A DNA stretch of 10,085 nt from positions 1 through 10,085 of the forward strand of contig NZ_QFQZ01000117.1 of NCBI RefSeq assembly GCF_003243465.1. Direction: 5' to 3'. The notes beneath the pieces were generated by a model. It did not search any database, was not told the origin of the DNA, and saw nothing but the letters and a program-made list of their open reading frames with translations. This DNA comes from Caulobacter segnis (GTDB taxonomy: Bacteria; Pseudomonadota; Alphaproteobacteria; Caulobacterales; Caulobacteraceae). How positions within the stretch are numbered: position 1 is the first letter of the stretch; every line of letters starts with the position of its first letter. Positions 1-7,000 of this stretch are shown here, piece by piece. Both the position numbers and the translations under genes were made by a program.

Positions 1-770
1 TAGAGGCCGACCGGCGCGGCGACCAGCATGGCGATCAGCATGATCAGGAAGGTGCCAGCGAACAGCGGCACGGCCCCGAAGGCGCCCGCCGAGGCGACCT
101 GGTCGGCGCGCATGGCGATCTGCGGGCTCCACTCGGTCCCGAACAGGAAGGAGATCGGATTGACGCTCTGGAAGAAGCGCCAGCTTTCCCAGACCAGCGA
201 CAGCACGATGCCGAGCGTGGTCAGCACCGCCGCCACCGAGCAGCCGATCAGCAGCACGCCGATCCAGCCCTCGACCCGGTTGCGGGCGCGGAACTCGGTA
301 GAGATCTTCGGGAAAGCCAGCAGGAAGCCGGCCAGGGCCAGCACGGCGGCCGCGCCCAGGATGCCGACCTTCAGGAAGGTCTCGATGCGGCGCGCCTCGG
401 CGACCTTGGCGTCCAGCGCCGTCTTCAGCTCGCCGTCGTAGGTCACCTCGCTGGGCGCCTGGCCGGCGGCGATCGCGTGGGCGTCGCTGTAGAAGACGGC
501 CTGGCGGTCGACTTCCAGCGCCTGGACGGCGGCCGGGCGCTCGGACTGCAGGATCGCATCCTCGATGCGACCGCCGAACATCACGCCCAGCAGCAGCAGC
601 AGGGCGGCGGGCACGCCGGCCCACAGGGCCGCATAGGTCCCGTAATAGTCCGGCAGGGAATGGAGGACGCGGGCGCGGCCTCCAGCGGCGGCCACGGCGC
701 GACGACGACCGGCCATGAAGGCCGCGCCGGAGAACAGCGCCAGGACAAGGAGCGAAAGCCAGGTCAGCAT
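1..770 (-). CDS. pstC: PstC, phosphate ABC transporter permease (N-terminal 256 residues, runs off left edge)
   Basis: This is one of the two membrane permeases of the PstSCAB high-affinity phosphate importer in the inner membrane. The reading frame is open from an ATG at 770 to the window edge. Visible are a hydrophobic N-terminal segment (about residues 1-20), a second (42-64), a soluble loop rich in Ala and Glu, then segments near 135-156 and 166-190. A WESWRFF motif follows, then FLFGTEWSP (about residue 210), and at the edge LIMLIAMLVAAPVGL, the typical beginning of the MetI-like permease core. The long N-terminal extension before the core resembles the PstC N-terminal domain found in alphaproteobacteria. 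No in-frame ATG or GTG was found just upstream and no clear Shine-Dalgarno is seen, so the start rests on the hydrophobic N-terminus. A strong Pho box about 90 bp upstream implies PhoB activation. PstA, PstB, PhoU and PhoB would be expected beyond the left edge, but that is inference. Confidence 0.93.
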   Translation of the reverse strand, partial: MLTWLSLLVLALFSGAAFMAGRRRAVAAAGGRARVLHSLPDYYGTYAALWAGVPAALLLLLGVMFGGRIEDAILQSERPAAVQALEVDRQAVFYSDAHAIAAGQAPSEVTYDGELKTALDAKVAEARRIETFLKVGILGAAAVLALAGFLLAFPKISTEFRARNRVEGWIGVLLIGCSVAAVLTTLGIVLSLVWESWRFFQSVNPISFLFGTEWSPQIAMRADQVASAGAFGAVPLFAGTFLIMLIAMLVAAPVGL

Positions 771-860
771 GCGTGAAGCTAATCTTGCGCCAGTGTTGCG
801 AAGGCTCCGCAGGATCGCGGCCTTCCCCCGGGCCCGATCTATGCCGGGCGGGCGCTGTGC

Positions 861-893
861 TTATGCGACAGATACATGACAGTTTGACGACAG
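861..893 (-). promoter_or_regulatory. Pho box (PhoB binding site), three 11-bp direct repeats, upstream of pstC
   Basis: Read on the minus strand there are three head-to-tail 11-mers beginning at 893, 882 and 871: CTGTCGTCAAA, CTGTCATGTAT and CTGTCGCATAA. The second and third closely match the enterobacterial Pho box pattern CTGTCAT-4 bases-CTGTCA. The first adds an extra half-site, giving room for more than one PhoB dimer. The box begins about 17 bp beyond the end of the TerC gene and lies about 90 bp before the pstC ATG. A possible -10 element (CATAGA, about 838-843) lies downstream but is unproven. Confidence 0.85.
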
Positions 894-910
894 CGTCCGG
901 TTAACGCGCC

Positions 911-1891
911 TCACGCGGCGGAAGATGAGTTTTTTCGGGTCTTCCACAGCGACCAGAACACGCCCGCCGCCAGGATTGCGAAGGTGATCGACAGCGACAG
1001 GCCGGCGGGGAACTTCGCCCAGCCCAGCAGGTCGGCGATGAATATCTTGCCGCCGATGAACACCAGCAGCACGGCCAGCGCCTGCTTCAGATAGGCGAAC
1101 CGGTGCAGCACGGCCGCCAGGGCGAAGTAGAGCGCCCGGAGGCCCAGTATGGCCATGATGTTCGAGGTGTAGACGATGTAGGGGTCGGTGGTGATGGCGA
1201 AGATCGCCGGCACCGAGTCGACGGCGAAGATCAGGTCGGCGAACTCGACCAGCACCAGGGCCAGGAACAGCGGCGTCGCCAGCAGGGCGGCCTTGCCGGT
1301 GCGGGCGTCGACGCCCTTGACGAAGAACTTCTCGCCTTCCAGCCGATCGGTGACCGGCAGGGCCCGCCGGACGAACTTGAGGGCGACGTTCTCGTTGAGA
1401 TCCATCGGCTTGCCGCTCGAGAACAGCATCTTCACGCCGGTCAGGATCAGGAAGACGGCGAAGATATAGAGGACCCAGCTGAACTGGCTGACCAGCGCCG
1501 CGCCGACGCCGATCATGACCCCGCGCATCAGGATCACCCCCAGGACGCCCCAGAACAGCACGCGGTGCTGCAAGGCCGGGGGAATGGCGAAGAAGCCGAA
1601 GATCAGCGCGATGACGAAGACGTTGTCGATCGCCAGGCTCTTCTCGATCACGAAGCCCGTCAGGTACTCGACGCCCGAGGTCGCGCCCAGCTGAAGCCAG
1701 ACCAGCCCGCCGAAGCCCAGGCCCAGCGCGATATAGATGGACGACATCAGCAGGCTCTCGCGCACGCCGATCTCGCGCGTCTTGCGGTGCAGGACGCCGA
1801 GGTCGAACGCCAGCAGCGCCACGACGGCCAGCACGAAGCCGGCCCACATCCAAAGGGGCTTGCCGATCACCGGCAGGGTCAGGAAGTCCAT
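911..1891 (-). CDS. TerC/Alx family integral membrane protein
   Basis: A 326-residue multi-spanning inner-membrane protein, full length for the TerC family. Family hallmarks are visible: EKSLAIDNVFV (residues 83-93), VEFADLIFAVDSVPAIF (215-231) and TSNIMAILGLRALYF (242-256). The acidic residues Asp89 and Asp225, inside membrane segments, are those thought to handle metal ions in this family. About eight or nine hydrophobic segments are separated by one hydrophilic loop (about 158-198), and the tail is basic. Relatives (Alx, TerC, MeeF-type proteins) are linked to manganese export, pH response or metal loading of exported enzymes; the substrate here cannot be read from sequence. GGAG lies 12 bases before the ATG, rather far. 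It follows the two small ORFs after an 85-bp gap and probably belongs to their transcript. No terminator separates it from the pstC promoter. I see no yybP-ykoY manganese riboswitch ahead of it. Confidence 0.9.
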   Translation of the reverse strand: MDFLTLPVIGKPLWMWAGFVLAVVALLAFDLGVLHRKTREIGVRESLLMSSIYIALGLGFGGLVWLQLGATSGVEYLTGFVIEKSLAIDNVFVIALIFGFFAIPPALQHRVLFWGVLGVILMRGVMIGVGAALVSQFSWVLYIFAVFLILTGVKMLFSSGKPMDLNENVALKFVRRALPVTDRLEGEKFFVKGVDARTGKAALLATPLFLALVLVEFADLIFAVDSVPAIFAITTDPYIVYTSNIMAILGLRALYFALAAVLHRFAYLKQALAVLLVFIGGKIFIADLLGWAKFPAGLSLSITFAILAAGVFWSLWKTRKNSSSAA

Positions 1892-1976
1892 GATCAGGTC
1901 GCGCTCCAGCCGTCGGCGATCGCGGGGCGCTCGCCGGCCGGCTTGCAGATGGCGGAAGGGGGGTCACGCCGAAGCG

Positions 1977-2162
1977 TCAGACCCGGATGTCCAGCACGCT
2001 TCGCCGGGGAGGCCGCGAGGCCGGCGAGGCCTCGAGACGGTCCGGCGGGGCGACCGGCTTGGCGGTGGGCTGGCTGGCGTGGGACGCCGCCTGGACCACC
2101 ACCTGCTGGGTCAGCCGCAGCGGCAGCCAGGACGCCGATGCGGAGGGGCCGGCGACTCTCAT
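1977..2162 (-). CDS. small hypothetical protein, 61 residues, translationally coupled to the gene before it
   Basis: I do not recognise this protein. Its ATG overlaps the stop codon of the upstream 51-residue ORF in an ATGA junction, typical of translational coupling. About 56 of 61 codons end in G or C by my count, which favours real coding. It begins MRVAGPSASASWLPLRL, continues with Gln/Val/Ala-rich and Pro/Ala-rich stretches, and ends in a basic RRSVLDIRV tail. There is no clear membrane segment or signal peptide. It may be an intrinsically disordered small protein. An alternative is that it and the upstream ORF are two parts of one gene joined by a frameshift. A short hairpin with a TTCG loop sits right at its stop codon. 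The TerC gene starts 85 bp downstream. Confidence 0.5.
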   Translation of the reverse strand: MRVAGPSASASWLPLRLTQQVVVQAASHASQPTAKPVAPPDRLEASPASRPPRRSVLDIRV

Positions 2163-2314
2163 CTCCGCCCCCAGCGATCGACCAGATCAAGCAGGAAGGG
2201 CGGTCGCCGCGCCTTCGGGTCAGCCGCCTCGGGGGATCCGGGGGGACGCTCGCGGGGCGCGGACTGGGCCCGGCCGCCACGGACTGACTTGTAGAAGATC
2301 GAACTCATGGACAT
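2159..2314 (-). CDS. small hypothetical protein, 51 residues, first gene of the small-ORF/TerC unit
   Basis: I do not recognise this protein. The frame extends further upstream, but the start at 2314 (MSMSSIFYKS) is chosen because a strong Shine-Dalgarno AGAGGAG lies 7 bases before it. A second ATG lies two codons on. The product is small and basic: a short N-terminal hydrophobic/aromatic patch (SSIFYKSV), a Pro/Arg/Glu-rich middle, and an end resembling a short amphipathic helix, PPFLLDLVDRWGRR. About 40 of 51 codons end in G or C. Its stop overlaps the next ORF's start by four bases. The arrangement, two tiny genes before a TerC gene, suggests a common transcript, but a role for them in TerC function is only inference. 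Confidence 0.5.
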   Translation of the reverse strand: MSMSSIFYKSVRGGRAQSAPRERPPGSPEAADPKARRPPFLLDLVDRWGRR

Positions 2315-2321
2315 CGACGCT

Positions 2322-2328
2322 CTCCTCT
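2322..2328 (-). promoter_or_regulatory. strong ribosome binding site AGAGGAG
   Basis: AGAGGAG lies 7 bases before the ATG at 2314. It is one of the best Shine-Dalgarno sequences in the window and is the main reason for placing the small ORF start at 2314 rather than further upstream. Confidence 0.7.
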
Positions 2329-2340
2329 GTTGGGAGGGCG

Positions 2341-2437
2341 GCCCGACGTCGGGCTGGCGGGGCTGTAGGGATATCCCTTGGACCCGGCATCGAGCACACC
2401 CGATGCGTTCCGACATCACGACCGCGCTTGTCAGCGC
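2341..2437 (-). promoter_or_regulatory. 5' region of the small-ORF/TerC unit with four inverted repeats
   Basis: Within about 100 bp upstream of the small ORFs there are four perfect short inverted repeats: GCCCGACGTCGGGC (2341-2354), AGGGATATCCCT (2367-2378), GCATCG/CGATGC with an 8-base spacer (2387-2406), and GCGCT/AGCGC with a 4-base spacer (2424-2437). The first two have no loop, so they look more like protein-binding operators than RNA hairpins; the last two could fold as RNA. No promoter can be assigned with confidence. The rest of 2315-2519 shows no gene. Confidence 0.4.
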
Positions 2438-2519
2438 CGATCGTCAGAGGGGCCCGGCTCGCATAACAAAGATAGATGAGCAGCGGAGGCTTCGCAAGAT
2501 GCGGCCAAGCTGGCCTTTT

Positions 2520-2543
2520 GAAGGCGCCCGGCCGGACGCCTTC
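2520..2543 (-). terminator. hairpin immediately after phoR (weak terminator or read-through element)
   Basis: GAAGGCGTCC, then a GGCC loop, then GGGCGCCTTC: a 10-bp stem with one G-T pair, beginning at the last base of the phoR stop codon. On the minus strand it is followed by AAAAGG rather than a T run, so it is not a canonical rho-independent terminator. It may only partly block transcription into the small-ORF/TerC unit. Confidence 0.4.
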
Positions 2544-3934
2544 TAGCCCTGGGTCTTGGCCATGGGCAGATAGACGCCGAAGGTTGCGCCCTCGCCCCGC
2601 ACGCTCTCGACGGTCAGGCCGCCTCGGTGGCGGTTCATGATGTGCTTGACGATCGCCAGCCCCAGGCCGGTGCCGGAGCGATCGCCGCTCTTCTGCCCTT
2701 CGACGCGATAGAAGCGCTCGGTCAGTCGCGGCAGGTGCTCGCGCGCGATCCCCGGCCCGCGATCGGTGACCCGCAGGGCGGCGTAGCGTTCGGCCGGATC
2801 ATGATCGGGCGTCAGCAGAGACATGCGAGCGGAACCGGCGTCGCGGGGCGCCGCCGCGGCCTCCGCGGCCAGGCCCGGAAAGATCTCGATCCGCACGGTC
2901 CCGCCCTTGGGCGTGTACTTGATCGCGTTGTCGAGCAGGTTCTGGATCACCTGGATGATCTGGTCGCGGTCGCCATCGACCACCGCCCCGCCGCGCGGCG
3001 GCAGGACTGGGTCGAAGGTCACGGACTTGTCCTTGGCCTGCGGCGCCAGAGCGTCGATCACGTCGACGGCGGCCATGGCCAGGTCCACGCGCCCCAGCGG
3101 CGCGATATGCTCGTTCAGCTCGATCCGCGACAGGCTCATCAGGTCGTCGATCAGCCGAGACATCCGCTCGGCCTGGGCCAGCATGATGGTCAGGAACTTG
3201 TCGCGCGCGCCTGGGTCGTCCTTGGCGTGACCGCGCAGGGTCTCGATAAACCCCGACAGCGACGCCAGCGGCGTGCGCAGCTCGTGGCTGGCGTTGGCCA
3301 GGAAGTCCGCGCGGGTGCGTTCGCTGCGGCGCGCGTCCGTCTCGTCGCGCAGGGCCAGCAGGGCCAGGCGCGAGCGGCCCGGCGCCTCCCTCAGCGGCCG
3401 GATGCTGGCCAGCCAGGCGCGGCCCTGGGCGCCGCCCGTCTCGAACTCGACCAGGCCTTCAAGGCCGCCGAACAGCGCCTCGTCGACCGCCTCCAGCACG
3501 CGCGGATTGCGCACCGCCGTGACCAGCAGCTGGCCAGGGTGTTGAATCTTGAACAGCTCCCGCGCCGAGGCGTTGGCGAACAGGAACCGGCGGCCCGTCA
3601 GGTCGTCGGCCTCCTCGGCCGCGATCACCATCAAGGGGTCGGGCAACCGGTCCAGGATCGCCGCGAAGGGGGGAATCTCCTCGGCCGCGGCGACGGGCGC
3701 CAGCGGCGTTCCAGCCGCCGGGGGCGCGGCGCGCGCCTGGTCGCGCTTGGCCAGCCAATAGCCCGCGCCCGCCGCCGCGGTCGCCGCGGCGGCTGCGGGA
3801 AAGGGCTGCGCCGCCCCCATGGCCATCAGGGCCAAAATCACCCCCGGTCCCAAGAGAATAGGCCAGAAGGCGCTGGCGCGGCGGCCTTCCGGTCCTTCCG
3901 GGAACGTATTGGCCAGCGGCATAGGCTTGCTCAT
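2543..3934 (-). CDS. phoR: PhoR-like phosphate regulon sensor histidine kinase
   Basis: A 463-residue membrane-anchored sensor kinase, presumed to phosphorylate PhoB under phosphate limitation and to be inhibited through Pst/PhoU. The N-terminus has two Ala-rich hydrophobic stretches separated by only a few residues (about 23-43 and 46-62), with no periplasmic sensor domain, as in PhoR. A PAS-like region follows (about 88-200). The HisKA domain has the H-box FLANASHELRTPL with the phospho-acceptor His at about 217. The ATPase domain has an N-box (QNLLDNAIKY), G1 (DRGPGI), F-box (LTERFYRVE) and G2 (GTGLGLAI), all intact. The frame also has an ATG at 3988 giving 18 more residues. I prefer 3934 because the extra stretch has weaker codon bias, including a rare ATA, but neither start has a clear Shine-Dalgarno. 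It is divergent from the autotransporter. Identity as PhoR, not another PAS kinase, rests on architecture and on pstC nearby. Confidence 0.88.
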   Translation of the reverse strand: MSKPMPLANTFPEGPEGRRASAFWPILLGPGVILALMAMGAAQPFPAAAAATAAAGAGYWLAKRDQARAAPPAAGTPLAPVAAAEEIPPFAAILDRLPDPLMVIAAEEADDLTGRRFLFANASARELFKIQHPGQLLVTAVRNPRVLEAVDEALFGGLEGLVEFETGGAQGRAWLASIRPLREAPGRSRLALLALRDETDARRSERTRADFLANASHELRTPLASLSGFIETLRGHAKDDPGARDKFLTIMLAQAERMSRLIDDLMSLSRIELNEHIAPLGRVDLAMAAVDVIDALAPQAKDKSVTFDPVLPPRGGAVVDGDRDQIIQVIQNLLDNAIKYTPKGGTVRIEIFPGLAAEAAAAPRDAGSARMSLLTPDHDPAERYAALRVTDRGPGIAREHLPRLTERFYRVEGQKSGDRSGTGLGLAIVKHIMNRHRGGLTVESVRGEGATFGVYLPMAKTQG

Positions 3935-4032
3935 GGTCTGGAGCGTGGAGCGATTCGACGAAGCAGATATGGCGCCCCGCCAAGCCATGCGATAGACGGT
4001 TGGCGCCTTAGTGCGTGTCGCGAGCGGGACTC

Positions 4033-4065
4033 ACCGCAATTTCGCCGCAACGTGACCCGAATTAG
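4033..4065. promoter_or_regulatory. divergent phoR/autotransporter control region with 11-bp tandem repeats
   Basis: The 163 bp between the two divergent starts (3935-4097) contain three adjoining 11-mers on the plus strand: ACCGCAATTTC, GCCGCAACGTG and ACCCGAATTAG. The 11-bp phasing is typical of OmpR/PhoB-family regulator sites, but the bases do not match the CTGTC Pho box seen before pstC. A GANTC site (GACTC, 4028-4032) touches the repeat. The assignment is inference from spacing. Confidence 0.35.
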
Positions 4066-4097
4066 GTGCGCCGGTTTCTATCGAGGTGTCGTTCGTA

Positions 4098-7000
4098 ATG
4101 CAGCGCAAGGTCCTGGTCGCGACAGTCGCGACCGCTCCTCTTCTGGCCATGGCTTTCGCCGCGTCGGCGGAAACCTCGGTCTCCAACGCGCGCACGACGC
4201 CGATCGCCACCAGCACGGCCACGGGCACGGCGGCGGACGACATCAAGATCACCGCCGACGGCTCGATCAAGCCGACCGCCGCGGGCGCGATCGTCACGAT
4301 CGACAGCAACAACAAGGTCACCAATGCGGGGACCCTTTCGACGAACGGCGTCAACGACAGCGTCGGCGTGCTGATTCTCGGCGGCAAGACCGGCGGCCTG
4401 ACCAACTCGGCGGCCATTTCTCTGCTCGAGGATTACACGCCCACCGACAGCGATAACGACGGCGACCTGGACGGCCCCTTCGCCCAGGGCTCGAATCGAA
4501 TCGGGGTTCGCCTGACCAACGCCGGGACCTTCACCGGCGACATCCTGAACGAGGCCGGCGGCGCGATTAGCGTCGAGGGGAACAACTCGGCGGGCATCCT
4601 GCTGGAAGGCCCTGTCGTCGGCAACGTGACCAACCTGGGCAGCATCAGCGTCGTTGGCGACAACGCCCGCGGCGTGCGGATCGCCGCGCCGGTGACCGGC
4701 AAGGTCACGATGGGCGGCACGATCAACGTGCAGGGCGCGGGCGCCGTCGCGCAGGACATCGCCGCGAACATCAACGGCGCTCTGGTGCTGCAAGGCGGGA
4801 CCAGCGCGACCGGCTATCGCTCGACCAGCCGCCCCTCCACGCTGGACGCGCTGAACAAGCTCGACGCGGACGACCTGCTGCAGGGCGGATCGGCGGTGCG
4901 GATCACCGGCGACGTCACCGGCGGCGTCCTGCTGCAGGGGTCCAACTACTCGACCAAGGTCGGGACCGACGGCAACACCGTCGTCACCAGCATCGCGTCC
5001 AGCAGCACCGGCACATCCAGCATCAGCGTCTCGGGTTCGGCGGCGGCGCTGCAGATCGGTTCGGCCAGCCAGAACGTCACCCTCGGCGCGGTCGGAGCCG
5101 GCGACAACGCCTTTGGCCTGGTCGCCAAGGGCACGATCAGCGCGAGCGGGGTTTATAACGGCGTCACCTCGACCGGTCTTTCGATCGGGGCCGATGGCGG
5201 ACGCACCACGACGCTGGTCGGCGGCCTGCGCAATGACGGCCAGATCTCGGCCGGCAGCTATGAAGCCAACGCCACGGCCGTCATCCTGAACAATGGCGCG
5301 GTCGCGGACCAGATTCTCAACCGCGGCACGATCACCTCGACCTCGTCGTCGTTCGCGGGATCGGGCGTCACCGCCACCGCGCGCGGCGTTGTGCTGGGCG
5401 CGGGCTCCAACACCACCAGCCTGAACAACATCGGCACGATCAGCGCCTCGCGCACCGGCGAGACCGGCGACGCGGTGGCCGTTCTCGACCAGGCGGGAAC
5501 ACTCACCAGCATCACCAACACCGGCTCGATCCGCGCCGCCGTCGGCGCGCCGCAGTTCAAGGCCGACGGCACGACCGCCACGGTGACGGCCAGCGGCAAG
5601 GCGATCGCGCTGGACCTGCGGGCCAATAACGCCGGCGTCACCTTCACCCAGGCCACGCCGACCAGCTTCACCTCGACCACCACCTTCCCCAGCACCGACA
5701 CCGTCACCAGCACCGACACCACCGTGGCGACGACGACCCCGACCACGGTCGGCGACGTGCTGTTCGGCGGCGGAAACGACACCTTGAACCTGGCCAGCGG
5801 CACGCTGCTGGGCGCCATGTCGTTCGGCGCCGGCCAGGACCGCCTGTCGATCACGAACGGCGCGGTCGCCCTGGGCTCGCTGACCGACAGCGACGGCAGG
5901 CTCGACATCTCGGTCGCCAGCGGCAGCCTGGGCATCGTCAACAGCGAGACGATCAACGTCAGCAGCCTGAACATCGGCTCGACCGGCAAGATCCTGTTCT
6001 CGGCCGATCCGTCGGCGGGAACCGCGACCAAGCTGGTCGTCTCGGGCTCGACCACCATCGCCTCGGGCGCCGAACTGGGCATCCGCCTGGCCAACCTGGT
6101 CAAGCAGCCGACCACCTTCACGGTGATCCAGGGCTCGAACATCAGCGCCGGCACGTTCGGCAACAGCCTGCTGGCCCAGTCGCCCTATCTGTACGTGGCC
6201 ACCAGCCGGGCCGACGCCAACAACGTCTATATCGACGTGCGCCGCCGCACGGCCGCCGAGATCGGCTTCAACAAGGCCGAGACCTCGGCCTATGACGCGG
6301 TCTTCGCCGCGCTCGGCTCGGACTCGACGCTGGCCAGCAGCTTCCTGAACCAGAGCACCCGCGACGGTTTCCGCGATCTTTACGACCAGATGCTGCCCGA
6401 CCAGGGCGAAGGCCTGTTCGCGGCCCTGCAGTCGGTCAACCAGCAGGTCTCCGCCGCCACGATGTTCCGTCCGGACCCCGGCGATCGCTATGGGCCCGAC
6501 AGCCTGTGGATCCAGGAAATCACCTCGCTGACCCGTCGCGACACCGACCAGACCCTGGGTTCGGACACCCAGGCGTTCGGCTTCGTCGCCGGCTACGAGG
6601 CCATGGGCGACGCGGGCGGCGCCCTGGGCGTGACCCTGGCCTACGCCAGCCTGGAAGAACACGACACCGTCGCCAAGGTGGGCGAGCACACGACCGCCTC
6701 GTTCGTCCAGACGGGCGCGTACTGGCGCCGCTCGGTCGGCGGCTGGCGGTTCAACGCCGGCGGTGGGGTCGGCTACGGCTTCTTCAACGGCAAGCGCCGC
6801 TTCATCGCCCCGGACACCAACGCCGACGGCGTCGCCGACCTGGTGCTGAAGAACAACGCCGACTGGAACGGCCTGACATCCAACGCCTATGCCGGCGTCG
6901 CCTACGAGGCCAAGATGGGCCGCTTCTTCGCGCGCCCCGAAGGCCGCGTGGACTATGTCTGGCTGCGCGAAGGCAAGCGCGCCGAGAGCGGCGGCGGCAA

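Noticed and set aside
861..1967. Minus-strand open frame of 368 codons overlapping the TerC gene in another frame
   Set aside because: It is Arg/Pro-rich with no hydrophobic pattern and reads through the Pho box; the TerC frame has clear family motifs.
1892..2440. yybP-ykoY manganese riboswitch before the TerC gene
   Set aside because: I looked for the conserved GGGGAGUA-type core on the minus strand and did not find it.
2503..2519. Plus-strand terminator-like hairpin GGCCA-AGC-TGGCC followed by TTTT
   Set aside because: The stem is only 5 bp and there is no plus-strand gene ending nearby; probably chance.
4086..4097. GTG start adding four residues to the autotransporter
   Set aside because: It overlaps the GAGG ribosome site and has no Shine-Dalgarno of its own; the ATG at 4098 gives a standard signal peptide.
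2627..4456. Long plus-strand open frame opposite phoR
   Set aside because: Composition is Arg/Gln/Gly-rich low complexity. The opposite strand encodes an intact histidine kinase with all catalytic boxes, and the frame runs through the autotransporter signal peptide out of frame.
4062..6689. Very long minus-strand open frame (875 codons) opposite the autotransporter
   Set aside because: It is Gly/Arg/Ala/Val-rich with no domain sense and is the mirror of a high-GC coding gene whose plus-strand product has a signal peptide, a barrel and a terminal Phe.
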